DNA of 9,119 bases from Weeksellaceae bacterium (GCA_028698395.1 JAQVDG010000058.1:1-9119); one strand, 5' to 3'; shown: positions 1 to 7,650, counted from the stretch's first letter. A program made the numbers and translations. The notes: generated from the sequence alone by a model not told the origin.

Positions 1-535
1 TTTGCACACTGTATTCTTCGTGTTTGTTCAATAAATCTTCCAAGGAAATAACAGGTGTTTTTACATTCAACTCCAACTCCAAATACTCTCTAAACGACAA
101 GCCAAACAGTTGGTATTCCGTCATTCTCCGGGATAAATCGGCACTGCCTTTGTCAATTTGCAAAGCCGAAGAACCTGTAGCGATGATTTGCACATCGGGA
201 TAATTGTCATACAGGTTTTTCAAATCCTTGGACCAGTGTTGATATTGATGTACTTCGTCCAAATAGAATCTTCTGTACCCCGACTCATATAATTCCTCAA
301 GCAGTAGCAACAAACGATTGGATTCAAAATAAAAATCGTCCAAACTCAAATAAATGGCATTTTTTGGATGGTTTTTAAAATGCTGCAATAACAAGGTTGT
401 TTTGCCTGCACCCCGTGCTCCTTTGATGAGTATCAAAGTCGGTGTCCAGTCGATGTCGTCATACAAATACCGCACAAAATGGGTCTGTACCCCTTTCTTG
501 CGTTTTTCTGATATTTTGAGCAACCTACTTTTCAT
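1..535 (-). CDS. AAA_14/DUF4143-type P-loop ATPase, N-terminal part (runs off the left edge)
   Basis: The first 178 residues are visible, starting at the ATG at 535; the frame is open to the window edge. Seen directly: Walker A GARGAGKTT (residues 39-47), Walker B FYLDEVH (90-96), the sensor-like stretch IIATGSSAL (117-125), then the SRRMTEY...LSFREYL signature (135-152). This order is typical of the AAA_14 domain that precedes a DUF4143 domain, which would lie outside the window. Such proteins are common in Bacteroidetes and usually about 380-400 residues long; their cellular role is poorly known, and some are suspected to belong to mobile or toxin-antitoxin-like modules. The gene lies on the same strand as the cas operon, 116 bp beyond cas4, but has its own candidate promoter and operator-like repeats, so it is probably a separate unit that occupies the place where cas1 would normally be. 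The family call is firm; any CRISPR role is unknown. Confidence 0.9.
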   Translation of the reverse strand, partial: MKSRLLKISEKRKKGVQTHFVRYLYDDIDWTPTLILIKGARGAGKTTLLLQHFKNHPKNAIYLSLDDFYFESNRLLLLLEELYESGYRRFYLDEVHQYQHWSKDLKNLYDNYPDVQIIATGSSALQIDKGSADLSRRMTEYQLFGLSFREYLELELNVKTPVISLEDLLNKHEEYSVQ

Positions 536-551
536 TATCTATATTTTAAAA

Positions 552-627
552 TGCTTTTTATATAAAGCAAATATACAAAATGATTTTTGTAAAAAGCATT
601 TTCATCGATTGCTTTTTGTGAAAAGTA
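552..627. repeat. Three 18-bp palindromic units at an exact 29-bp period upstream of the ATPase gene
   Basis: The units lie at 552-569 (TGCTTTTTATATAAAGCA), 581-598 (TGATTTTTGTAAAAAGCA) and 610-627 (TGCTTTTTGTGAAAAGTA). Each is an imperfect inverted repeat of TGCTTT and AAAGCA. The starts are exactly 29 bp apart, close to three helical turns, so all three would face the same side of the DNA. Unit 1 touches the ATPase gene's candidate -7 box and unit 2 covers the expected -33 region. This arrangement fits a tandem operator for a repressor, perhaps the ATPase itself or a regulator outside the window; that role is inferred. The units do not resemble the CRISPR repeat in this locus. Confidence 0.6.
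568..575 (-). promoter_or_regulatory. Candidate -7 box of the ATPase gene promoter
   Basis: Read on the minus strand this is TATATTTG, a full match to the Bacteroidetes -7 consensus TAnnTTTG. It would start transcription around 561, leaving about 25 nt of leader before the ATG at 535. No clear -33 TTTG is present; the region where it should lie is taken up by palindromic unit 2. It suggests the ATPase gene is transcribed independently of the cas operon. Confidence 0.45.
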
Positions 628-651
628 AAAACATTTTGATTATGGAGGTCC

Positions 652-1179
652 TTATTCATCTACATAACAGAGTTCGTAGTAGGAGCATGATTTACATATT
701 TTAGCATTAATGACAGGTGGGCAAACCTCATTCTCTTTTAGATCAACCACCTTTTTTGTCAACACTTGAAGCTGCTCTATATCCTCCACTGACAATATTA
801 TTTCTTCGGTTTGTCGCAATAAAGGATATTCAATGATACCAATCACATCATCGATTCCATTGAGTTTGAAGAGCCATATATAGAATTTCAATTGCCAAAT
901 ATGTGCGTTTTCTACTTTATTGCCTCGTTTAGTTTCGTGTATCACTTTTCGTTTGGCATCATAAAAATCAATTTTTCCATATAAACTTATTCCGTTGTAT
1001 TGCGCTTCAATGGACAGTTCCGAATGCTTCATATTTCTATCGGCATAACTGATTTCGTGCAATAGTTTTCCGTCAGCCACCATATCGCTGGTATGCTCCA
1101 TCCGTATTCCATTGGCGTGCAGCCAACATTCACGCGGGCATACGTTGTAAAGGTTGATGAGTGTGGCGTTGACGGTCAT
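652..1179 (-). CDS. cas4: Cas4, RecB-like iron-sulfur nuclease of CRISPR adaptation
   Basis: The 175-residue protein has the Cas4 layout. The Fe-S cysteines are C14 near the N-terminus and C162, C165 and C171 at the C-terminus (CKSCSYYELC). The RecB nuclease residues are H41 (GKLLHE), D71 (GKIDF), E82 and K84 (HETKRG) and Q96 (IWQLKFY). In known systems Cas4 trims prespacers and selects the PAM end together with Cas1-Cas2, so it is an adaptation protein. Its ATG overlaps the cas3 stop by 4 nt (ATGA), which indicates translational coupling. It is the last cas gene visible; cas1 and cas2, which usually follow, are not present, so its partner must be encoded elsewhere or be missing. All expected active-site residues are intact, so the gene does not look decayed. 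Confidence 0.95.
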   Translation of the reverse strand: MTVNATLINLYNVCPRECWLHANGIRMEHTSDMVADGKLLHEISYADRNMKHSELSIEAQYNGISLYGKIDFYDAKRKVIHETKRGNKVENAHIWQLKFYIWLFKLNGIDDVIGIIEYPLLRQTEEIILSVEDIEQLQVLTKKVVDLKENEVCPPVINAKICKSCSYYELCYVDE

Positions 1180-3962
1180 AGAAATTGGGTTTCGTTACTA
1201 TAAAAGTCGGTGTCCCTCATCCCTGATTTTACATCGTAAAAATCTTTCCAATATTCAATATACTTAAAACCGAACCCACTTTTTTCTTCATTAGAATAAT
1301 AAATGATTTGCTTTTCTATTTTATCACTTACGAACAAAGAAAAAACAAACTTTGACATTATACCTTGCAGAATTTTTTCATCTGTTTTTTGCTTTATAAA
1401 ATCTTGTTTGTTGTGAATAAGACTTAAATACACATCAAACACTTCTTTACCTTCAATCTCATTCTCATCATTTGGGAACATTTGATATTGTTTCAGGAAG
1501 TCCAGTTCTGATTGAGTAAATACATTATCTTTTTGTTTTTCAACAATTCCATCAACTTCTACTGGAACAGATAAAGGTATAAAACAAGAAATGTTATTTT
1601 GTTCAATCAGTTTGAAATCATCGTGTACAGATTTGAATTTCAGGAATTTGATTTTGCTTTCATAGTCACTAAAGTTTTCCACCATTATTTTATCGTTCCA
1701 TTCATTTCTGTCATTCAAAACGATATCATACAATCGGTCAAAGTCTTTGTTGTTTAGAATATCAATATATTGTTCCTGTTTTATGTACTTTCTTGTCAGT
1801 TCTAATCGTTTGTCTTTGCCATATATAAATGCTTCTTTATTATGGTTGAAAAGAAACAAAACACAATCTTGTTTATTGACATTTCGGTTAATTCTTCCTG
1901 CCAATTGTTCATCACTATCTATCAGCGAACGGTCTTTAAAGCCTAAATCCATATCGATATCCACACCAGCTTCCACGACTTGTGTAGTTATTAATAGAAC
2001 TTTCTTTTTTCTATTGTTTTTATTTTTCAGAAAATTGATAATTTCCTTTCTGCGATGCGGAAGAATGGTGCCTGACAAAACAAATATTTCATCAAAAAAG
2101 TCTGTTTCTTTAATAATGTTATAGAATTCAGATGCTGTTTTCTTAAATATAAATTCAATAATTGTATATACACTACCCACAGGTTTGGCGTTTCCAAAAT
2201 CTTTATTTGAATAGGTTTCAGACTCTACCAGCAATCTTTCGGCAAGCTCGGCAAGTTCCAAAACTGTTCTGTCGAAATAATCAAAATTAAAAGCAACTCT
2301 TCCGGAGAAGTTGGGATTATTGAAATAGTTTTTCTTAGCATTAGGCAACAAATAAACAAAATCCTGTGTCTGCTCTTTTATTACGTTCAGTTTGTCTAAC
2401 TTCGGTAAAGTAGCAGACATCAGTATAAACTTGATATTGAATTTGTCGGCGTATTGCTTGACAAAATAAATCACTTTATCCCAATGTTGCGGATTATACG
2501 ATTGCAATTCATCAATGACCACAATAGAATTAGCTATGCGATGCAACAGGTAATTCGTTTCTTTTTCATTTGTTTTTAGAATATCGAAAAATCGAATGTG
2601 GGATAAAAAAGTAAACGGATAATTGACGAAAAGATGATTGATGTAGTTTAATTTATCGTTTCCGTAATTGTCATCCTCACTATTTACTTTCATTCCTGAA
2701 TTGGAATGCAATTCCACCATTTCATTATCTTGCAATCCCAACGTTTCTTTAAGCGATTTATAGGTTTGAGTAATGAGTGTTGTAAAAGGAAATACATAAA
2801 AAACCTTATTGTACTTTCCTTGATGTATTTTCAATAATTCTATTGCAGCCAAAGCCGAAAGATTTGTCTTCCCTCCTCCTGTTGGTGCCTCTATGTAAAA
2901 CAAATTACGGTCAGCATTAGAACGAATCTTACCAATCACTTCTATTGCCATTTCAGTTCGAAGAATGTTCAGATTGTCTCCAGTTGCATTCTGCGGATTT
3001 TGAAACTTGTAGTTTTCTGTTTTTTCAAAAACCGCTTTGTTGTAATTCTTCTTTCTTTCCGTTTCATTCAACCAATCGGCATTGGTTACAAAATGATAAA
3101 TCTCCTCGATTCTTTCCCTTGAAATTGTTCCAAAATCAGTAATTTTTGCTGAATATTCTTTATTACTATTCATATACTCATTGGTTGCCAAATAATCGGA
3201 AGCTGTGAGTAATGAAAAGTTTAGTCGACATAGGGAGTAGAGCGAGAAGGAATTCTCTGTACTTAAAATCTTTTTATTATTTAAGAGACGATTTTGCCCG
3301 ATTAACTGAATTATTTTTGGATTTATATCATAGCTAAACGTTTGTAGGTAATTAGATAGGAAGTTTTTGAGATTATCAAAATCAAATTTAGCTTTATAAT
3401 CCGCAAAACCTGTGGTATCAAAAGCTCCGTCGTCAAATCGTCTGCTGTGATGTTTGAATATAGAATAAGATAAATAAATACAAGCCGTAATTAATATAGG
3501 ATTAGATTTATGTTCCAATGCGATTTCATTCAGATGTTTACTGAGATATATGAATGCGCTTAATGCCGAATGTGTAGAGCCGATGGGACTATCAGAAGCA
3601 ACAGAAGAACTGAACAATTCATTTTGCATCTTATCCGATTGAAATCGCTCGTTTACTTTACCAAAGTCGTGATACACGATGGTATTCACAAACAGTTTTT
3701 TGATATAGTTACTTGTAGCAAGATTATCAGAAGTATTAATTTCTTTAATTAAATTATCAATAACAGGTTCGAGTCCGTGTTCGTTTATTAACCGTGCAAA
3801 ATACTGATTTACTAATTGGATATGTTCCTCCAAAGTTTCTTTTGGAACACCAGTATTGTTTTTAGGTAAATGTGCAAAATAGTTTCCTGCATCGTCTAAA
3901 AAAGTGTGCAATGCAGGAAGTTCATTTAATATATCAGTAACGGATTTAAAATAATTGGACAT
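1176..3962 (-). CDS. cas3: Cas3, HD nuclease-helicase fusion of the type I interference machinery
   Basis: This 928-residue protein is a single-chain Cas3. The N-terminal HD nuclease shows H47, the HD pair H98-D99 (YHDFGK), H131 (GSTHSALSA) and H171-H172 (FKHHSR). The superfamily 2 helicase follows, with Walker A EAPTGGGKT (358-366), a DELQ box (484-487, in VVIDELQSY), SAT motif MSATLP (515-520), FVLSGTILP (627-635), TTQVVEAGVDID (659-670) and motif VI QLAGRINR (686-693). Cas3 is recruited by target-bound Cascade and unwinds and degrades DNA from the R-loop. The start overlaps the 3' end of cas5 by 17 nt in another frame, and the stop overlaps cas4 by 4 nt, so the gene is deeply embedded in the operon. 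No frameshift or missing catalytic residue was seen, so interference should be functional. The DELQ variant of the DExH box is usual for I-B Cas3. Confidence 0.97.
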   Translation of the reverse strand: MSNYFKSVTDILNELPALHTFLDDAGNYFAHLPKNNTGVPKETLEEHIQLVNQYFARLINEHGLEPVIDNLIKEINTSDNLATSNYIKKLFVNTIVYHDFGKVNERFQSDKMQNELFSSSVASDSPIGSTHSALSAFIYLSKHLNEIALEHKSNPILITACIYLSYSIFKHHSRRFDDGAFDTTGFADYKAKFDFDNLKNFLSNYLQTFSYDINPKIIQLIGQNRLLNNKKILSTENSFSLYSLCRLNFSLLTASDYLATNEYMNSNKEYSAKITDFGTISRERIEEIYHFVTNADWLNETERKKNYNKAVFEKTENYKFQNPQNATGDNLNILRTEMAIEVIGKIRSNADRNLFYIEAPTGGGKTNLSALAAIELLKIHQGKYNKVFYVFPFTTLITQTYKSLKETLGLQDNEMVELHSNSGMKVNSEDDNYGNDKLNYINHLFVNYPFTFLSHIRFFDILKTNEKETNYLLHRIANSIVVIDELQSYNPQHWDKVIYFVKQYADKFNIKFILMSATLPKLDKLNVIKEQTQDFVYLLPNAKKNYFNNPNFSGRVAFNFDYFDRTVLELAELAERLLVESETYSNKDFGNAKPVGSVYTIIEFIFKKTASEFYNIIKETDFFDEIFVLSGTILPHRRKEIINFLKNKNNRKKKVLLITTQVVEAGVDIDMDLGFKDRSLIDSDEQLAGRINRNVNKQDCVLFLFNHNKEAFIYGKDKRLELTRKYIKQEQYIDILNNKDFDRLYDIVLNDRNEWNDKIMVENFSDYESKIKFLKFKSVHDDFKLIEQNNISCFIPLSVPVEVDGIVEKQKDNVFTQSELDFLKQYQMFPNDENEIEGKEVFDVYLSLIHNKQDFIKQKTDEKILQGIMSKFVFSLFVSDKIEKQIIYYSNEEKSGFGFKYIEYWKDFYDVKSGMRDTDFYSNETQFL

Positions 3963-4716
3963 AAGCGTCTAATTCTTCAACGAAAATTAAGTTTTCTATT
4001 AGGCGTGCATTTTTTATTTGATAATTTGAGAAAGCAAATTCTGTGATGTCGTATTGCATTAGTTCCAAATCAAAATCTTTAGGTAATCTTTCAAAATACA
4101 AAAAGTTAATTTCTTCAGTATCAATATTCAACAAATCCGGAAATGGAGCTTCGACATTGTCTTTTAGAACAATTTCCTTTTGAAAAATAGACTTGATTTT
4201 CACACTTTCTTCGGTGGTAATCTCTTTAGTCAAAAAATGGTAATCTGTAAAACTTGAAGGATTCCACCAAGCCGTGAATTCATTCTTACCTAAATAAGGG
4301 ATGTAAACAGATTCCCCTTTTTCCAAGGAATCTAATAATTGAGAATGCAATGTATCCTGACCATCTAACATTAAATATATTCTGTATGCAGGATTTACCA
4401 ATGTAAGTTCTTCAGTTAAAAAATTTGTTCCTTTGTTGGCATAACCCACCGTATTTGAATACTTAATGTTGGTCTTTGCAAAATTGCCTTTATCGTGCAT
4501 CAAGGGTTCAATGCCAACTTTTATGTCTTTGAGCCTCTCATAATACTCCGGCATTTTTCCTTTTTCCTTGTAACCATCAAATCCGAGTATTGCTCCCAAG
4601 ATTCCCAATATAACTGGCTTATGAATAACATTATAAGACAGGTTTATGGTATTATTGGTTTCTGGTTTTCTGAAAAAGGCAAAATCAGCTTGTAAATCAA
4701 ATGATATAAGTTTCAT
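3946..4716 (-). CDS. cas5: Cas5, type I-B Cascade subunit (TM1800-like)
   Basis: The 256-residue protein opens with the Cas5 signature: a first beta strand (MKLISFDLQADFAFFRKP), then HKPVILGILGAILGF (32-46), which corresponds to the conserved glycine-rich helix after the first strand of the RAMP/RRM fold. Cas5 caps the 5' handle of the crRNA in Cascade and contacts Cas8 near the PAM. In type I-B, Cas6 rather than Cas5 cuts the precursor, which agrees with a cas6 gene being present here. The gene starts 12 bp after cas7 and its last 17 nt overlap the start of cas3. The rest of the chain is poorly conserved between families, so the assignment rests on the N-terminus, the length and the position between cas7 and cas3. 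Confidence 0.92.
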   Translation of the reverse strand: MKLISFDLQADFAFFRKPETNNTINLSYNVIHKPVILGILGAILGFDGYKEKGKMPEYYERLKDIKVGIEPLMHDKGNFAKTNIKYSNTVGYANKGTNFLTEELTLVNPAYRIYLMLDGQDTLHSQLLDSLEKGESVYIPYLGKNEFTAWWNPSSFTDYHFLTKEITTEESVKIKSIFQKEIVLKDNVEAPFPDLLNIDTEEINFLYFERLPKDFDLELMQYDITEFAFSNYQIKNARLIENLIFVEELDAYVQLF

Positions 4717-4728
4717 AAGCCGATTGTT

Positions 4729-5643
4729 TTAGAGTTCATTAAATTCAGCTCCTGCAGGTTCATTCAATACTTTTGTGTTCGACTTGTTGTAATAAATTTC
4801 AATCTTTTCAATATCACCTTTAATATGTGGTTCTGAAAGTAATTCACTTACTTTTGTAAGATCGATTTCTCTATTTTCATTGATTTCAATCAAACTGACA
4901 AATGAGGGCAAAACCACTTTAGACTCGGGTTTCAATTGAACCCATAGCAACAACTCATTTTCTGTACCTGCCTTAGCTGCCGAGTCATAATAAGTAGCTC
5001 CTTTTCTCAATCCTTCCTTTAATTTAGAAATATCACTAATGGTTAAGCCTTCACTTTCAACACGATTGACATCCTCTTCAATGTTTTTTGGATTTACGGA
5101 AAAGTGATGAACGTAATGACCTTCTTCTAATCGAGCTTGAGAACCCAAAGTGGTCATCGTGCTATCTATGCTTTTTTCTCCAGGGTTTCTAAAAGGCGAC
5201 ATTATTTGTTCGGAATAGATTACATTCTCAACAAATTTGTTTAACCCGTGAGTAATTTGACAGGTGCCGTGAATTGAAATATTAGTCTTTCCCGCATAGG
5301 TTCCGCCGAATAATTTCACATCCAAACATTTCAAAATGTTTCTTAAAACCTCCAATCTTAATTCAGGGCTTTTATCTTTTCCTTTAAAATCGCCAAAATG
5401 AAGGTTATAAGTCTCGTCTAAAGTTCGAGGAGACATTTCCTCACTTAAAGATTTAAAATAAAAAATCTTTTCTCCCAAAGCATCTTTCCAATAATTTCTA
5501 ATGGAATATTTCAATGCTTTATCGGTAGCATAAACAGTTCCGTTAGGAAGCTTTCGAGGCTGTCCTGAGAAGTCTGCATTGTAGTTGGAATTGATTGATT
5601 TAATAATAGCGGTGCCGTAAACTCTGTTGTTAAATGTTGACAT
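4729..5643 (-). CDS. cas7: Cas7, crRNA-binding backbone subunit of type I-B Cascade
   Basis: The 304-residue protein belongs to the Cas7 family of type I-B systems that accompanies TM1802-type Cas8 (variously labelled TM1801, Csh2 or Cst2/DevR). The diagnostic stretch is the N-terminus: NNRVYGTAIIKSINSNYNADF (residues 5-25), where the first RRM strand leads into the SINSNYNADF loop, and the ATDKALKYSIRNYW segment (40-53). Further on, the glycine-rich KLFGGTYAGKT (110-120) and SIHGTCQITHGLN (123-135) also fit the family. Several copies bind along the crRNA spacer as the Cascade backbone. The gene starts only 6 bp after the cas8b stop and ends 12 bp before cas5, so expression is likely coupled. 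No catalytic role is expected. The exact subfamily name is uncertain; the Cas7 assignment is not. Confidence 0.93.
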   Translation of the reverse strand: MSTFNNRVYGTAIIKSINSNYNADFSGQPRKLPNGTVYATDKALKYSIRNYWKDALGEKIFYFKSLSEEMSPRTLDETYNLHFGDFKGKDKSPELRLEVLRNILKCLDVKLFGGTYAGKTNISIHGTCQITHGLNKFVENVIYSEQIMSPFRNPGEKSIDSTMTTLGSQARLEEGHYVHHFSVNPKNIEEDVNRVESEGLTISDISKLKEGLRKGATYYDSAAKAGTENELLLWVQLKPESKVVLPSFVSLIEINENREIDLTKVSELLSEPHIKGDIEKIEIYYNKSNTKVLNEPAGAEFNEL

Positions 5644-5649
5644 AATTTT

Positions 5650-6030
5650 TTATTTTTGATTGGTTGAACTAAATAATTGATTCTTTGCAAAAACACCTGA
5701 TAGGATTTGCGGTAAAAGATGCTTTAAATTAGCATCTGTTTCATAACTCAAAACAAAAGCAGCGACTTTCTCAAAATTATTCGAGAAATTCTCGTGCTTA
5801 TATCTTCCAAAATCATTGGCAATAGCTTTCTTAAACTCTGAGCACTTTGATTGTTGTAAATAAGGTTCTAATGGATTAAAACTTTTGTCTGCTGATTTGC
5901 TTTTACTTAAAATGTATTCGATAACCTGACCGGCAGCGAATGCAAATTTTTCATCCGTAATATCGGCAAGCTCCTCGCCAGCTATGAGTGCTGTGACAAA
6001 CTCTTGATATTCCTTTAATTTGTTTACCAT
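5650..6030 (-). CDS. cas11b: Possible internally translated Cas11b small subunit within cas8b
   Basis: In type I-B, I-C and I-D systems the small subunit is known to be made from an internal start codon in the 3' part of the large-subunit gene. Here Met522 of Cas8b (ATG at 6030) would give a 126-residue, mostly helical protein beginning MVNKLKEYQEF, a plausible size for Cas11b. The bases before it are A/T-rich (AAACAAATATAAAT) with no Shine-Dalgarno sequence, which is common for Bacteroidetes starts. It would sit beside Cas7 in Cascade and contact the displaced DNA strand. The position and length support it; use of this start is inferred, and no separate cas11 gene is visible in the window. 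Confidence 0.45.
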   Translation of the reverse strand: MVNKLKEYQEFVTALIAGEELADITDEKFAFAAGQVIEYILSKSKSADKSFNPLEPYLQQSKCSEFKKAIANDFGRYKHENFSNNFEKVAAFVLSYETDANLKHLLPQILSGVFAKNQLFSSTNQK

Positions 6031-7593
6031 ATTTATATTTGTTTTAGGATTAAAATATTTAAATAGACTGTACCATATATTCAGCTTTTCTTTGATGCCA
6101 TATTCATTGTCGTTTTTAATATCATCTAAAATACTATTGAAGACCAACTCGTAAAAAACGTTCCCATCAATGGTATTTCGCTGTGATTTATAAACAAAAT
6201 CATAAACTGATTTTCGGAATTTTGAGAACGAAGAAAAAGTTAAATCCAGCCCTTCATAATCATCTTTTTTTAAGTCTCCGAAATAATCCACACGATGATA
6301 TTTGCTTTGAATCAAAGGTTTAAAAACCTGTTGCTCTAAATCGAAAATTGTTTTTATGAGCGGATAATACTTATCGGCTTTCCCTCCCTTTTCTTTAATC
6401 TCGAAAAGGTTTTGAATAATTAAATCTTCAATTTTATATTCAAATTTGGATACAAAATCGAAGTCTTTAAATACAATTCCATCTTTTGTGTTTTGCCAAA
6501 ACAGGAGATAATAATTTGAAACTTCATCCTCATTTATTTCAACCAACTTCTGAATGATTTCTTTGTATCCATATTTAAAACCGCTTTCTCTAAAAATACT
6601 TATGACTTTACTTTGCAATACTTCTTCTTTATAAATAAAAATGGGAAGAGGATTAGGGAGTGTCTTATTGGGGAACATATTTGACAAATCGTACAACAAC
6701 TTAGCGTCCATGTTTGAAATCCTCCCTGGAATATCAAAGCTTGCCGTTTGATGCAGCAGAAAAGGCATATTACTATTGAAGCCATTCATAAAATTACTCG
6801 TTCCGTAAAGAACTCCTAATTCATCAGGTTTGGTATTATACTTGTCAGTATTAAAAAGTTTGTCGTCTAAATATTTTTTGTGTGCCTTTTTATAATCTTC
6901 AAGCGGTTTTTCTAAATAAAAAATAATATAATCACTATCCTGTAAAGGCTTTACTTTTGCCAATTCCTCGTCAATATCTGTTATAGCCTCTTTAATTGTC
7001 TCTTTTTCTGACTTATCTTTAGTGTCTTTGAGCTTTGACTTTAACAATTCACTTTCTTCATCCAGTTGCTTGTTCTTAGAAGCATTCTCTATTTCAATCT
7101 TTTCAAGAATTTCAGAGAATTTATTTTGTACGAAAAATCTTTCAAAGACTTTATACAAATCTTTTTCATCTTCATCTTCTAAAAGAAAAAAGGCTTTCTC
7201 GAAATAATCTCCGAATCGCTCATAAATCTGTTTTTTCTTTTTCGTTTGGTTGTTTTTGTATTTTACTCCACCTTCTAAATGTTCTCTTTTAAATGCTACC
7301 ACAAATGGAGAGCAAGTATGAATTGCCTTCGTGGGTAAATCAAAACATTTATTCGTATCAATACACCACGCATTTTGATGTAGTGTTTTGCAAAAATTCA
7401 AGAAACTTGATATTTCAGTTTTTTGTTTTTTAAAATACTGTTCATACTGAATATTCTCAAAATCTATAAAGGCTTCTTCCTTATCATTTGTGTTTAATTG
7501 TAACAAAATATGAAGTCCTTCTTTTGGACTTGAACCAAGTGTTAAAAAACCATCATCTATTGTATCCGTAAAATTTATAAGTTCTCTAATCAT
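5650..7593 (-). CDS. cas8b: Cas8b, large subunit of type I-B Cascade (TM1802 family)
   Basis: The 647-residue protein is placed as Cas8b by its position before cas7-cas5-cas3, its length, and the family-like block YGTSNFMNGFNSNMPFLLHQ (263-282). Cas8b recognises the PAM and helps open the target DNA. Four cysteines (C68, C77, C83, C94) lie in one N-terminal segment and might bind a metal, but their spacing is not a standard zinc finger. Residues about 160-216 are rich in Glu and Lys and look like a coiled coil. The C-terminal ~125 residues are helical, as expected of the small-subunit-like domain. The ATG at 7593 is the first good start after the 127-bp gap that separates it from cas6, the only sizeable gap inside the cas block, which suggests a promoter just upstream. 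The family is poorly conserved, so fine residue assignments are tentative. Confidence 0.9.
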   Translation of the reverse strand: MIRELINFTDTIDDGFLTLGSSPKEGLHILLQLNTNDKEEAFIDFENIQYEQYFKKQKTEISSFLNFCKTLHQNAWCIDTNKCFDLPTKAIHTCSPFVVAFKREHLEGGVKYKNNQTKKKKQIYERFGDYFEKAFFLLEDEDEKDLYKVFERFFVQNKFSEILEKIEIENASKNKQLDEESELLKSKLKDTKDKSEKETIKEAITDIDEELAKVKPLQDSDYIIFYLEKPLEDYKKAHKKYLDDKLFNTDKYNTKPDELGVLYGTSNFMNGFNSNMPFLLHQTASFDIPGRISNMDAKLLYDLSNMFPNKTLPNPLPIFIYKEEVLQSKVISIFRESGFKYGYKEIIQKLVEINEDEVSNYYLLFWQNTKDGIVFKDFDFVSKFEYKIEDLIIQNLFEIKEKGGKADKYYPLIKTIFDLEQQVFKPLIQSKYHRVDYFGDLKKDDYEGLDLTFSSFSKFRKSVYDFVYKSQRNTIDGNVFYELVFNSILDDIKNDNEYGIKEKLNIWYSLFKYFNPKTNINMVNKLKEYQEFVTALIAGEELADITDEKFAFAAGQVIEYILSKSKSADKSFNPLEPYLQQSKCSEFKKAIANDFGRYKHENFSNNFEKVAAFVLSYETDANLKHLLPQILSGVFAKNQLFSSTNQK

Positions 7594-7616
7594 AGTCGCA
7601 ATTTATAAATTATTTT

Positions 7617-7624
7617 CAAGTATA
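7617..7624 (-). promoter_or_regulatory. Candidate -7 box of an internal promoter for cas8b
   Basis: On the minus strand this reads TATACTTG, one base from the Bacteroidetes -7 consensus TAnnTTTG, 24-31 bp upstream of the cas8b ATG. An alternative is the sigma70-like TATAAT a few bases upstream (about 7631-7636). No good -33 element was found for either. The 127-bp gap in an otherwise compact operon makes an internal promoter likely. The box lies in the first bases of the site matched by the mini-CRISPR guide, so guide binding would block it. Confidence 0.35.
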
Positions 7625-7637
7625 GTTCTCATTATAT
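7619..7637 (+). promoter_or_regulatory. Protospacer-like site matching the mini-CRISPR guide, in the cas8b upstream region
   Basis: Aligned from its first base with the bases that follow the lone repeat (7692-7710), 15 of 19 positions agree, including a perfect nine-base core GTTCTCATT (7625-7633 and 7698-7706). Mismatches are at guide positions 2, 6, 16 and 19; position 6 is one of those that type I crRNAs leave unpaired. The three bases on the 5' side (7616-7618) are TCA, a PAM reported for several type I-B systems. Pairing ends after about 18 bases, which would favour binding without full R-loop formation or Cas3 cutting. The site lies 26-44 bp upstream of the cas8b start and ends at the plus-strand promoter box. 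The match is seen; its function as a Cascade operator is inferred. Confidence 0.5.
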
Positions 7638-7644
7638 ACATTTG
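7637..7644 (+). promoter_or_regulatory. Candidate plus-strand promoter (-7 box) for the mini-CRISPR RNA
   Basis: TACATTTG is a full match to TAnnTTTG. It lies 17 bp before the lone repeat and points into it, which would put the RNA start near 7650-7653, just before the repeat. The -33 region (around 7613-7616) holds TTTT rather than TTTG, so the upstream element is weak. The box adjoins the protospacer-like site, so Cascade bound there could repress this promoter as well as cas8b. Confidence 0.45.
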
Positions 7645-7650
7645 CATAAA

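Noticed and set aside
552..627. A short CRISPR array with a 29-bp period next to cas4
   Set aside because: The period is only 29 bp in total, leaving 11 bp between 18-bp palindromic units, which is too short for repeat plus spacer. The units differ from the type I-B repeat at 7662-7691 and surround the ATPase gene's promoter, so an operator is the better reading.
354..704. A 116-residue plus-strand ORF overlapping the ATPase gene and the gap
   Set aside because: It is antisense to the clear AAA_14 ATPase reading frame (Walker A and B visible), crosses the operator repeats, and resembles no protein family.
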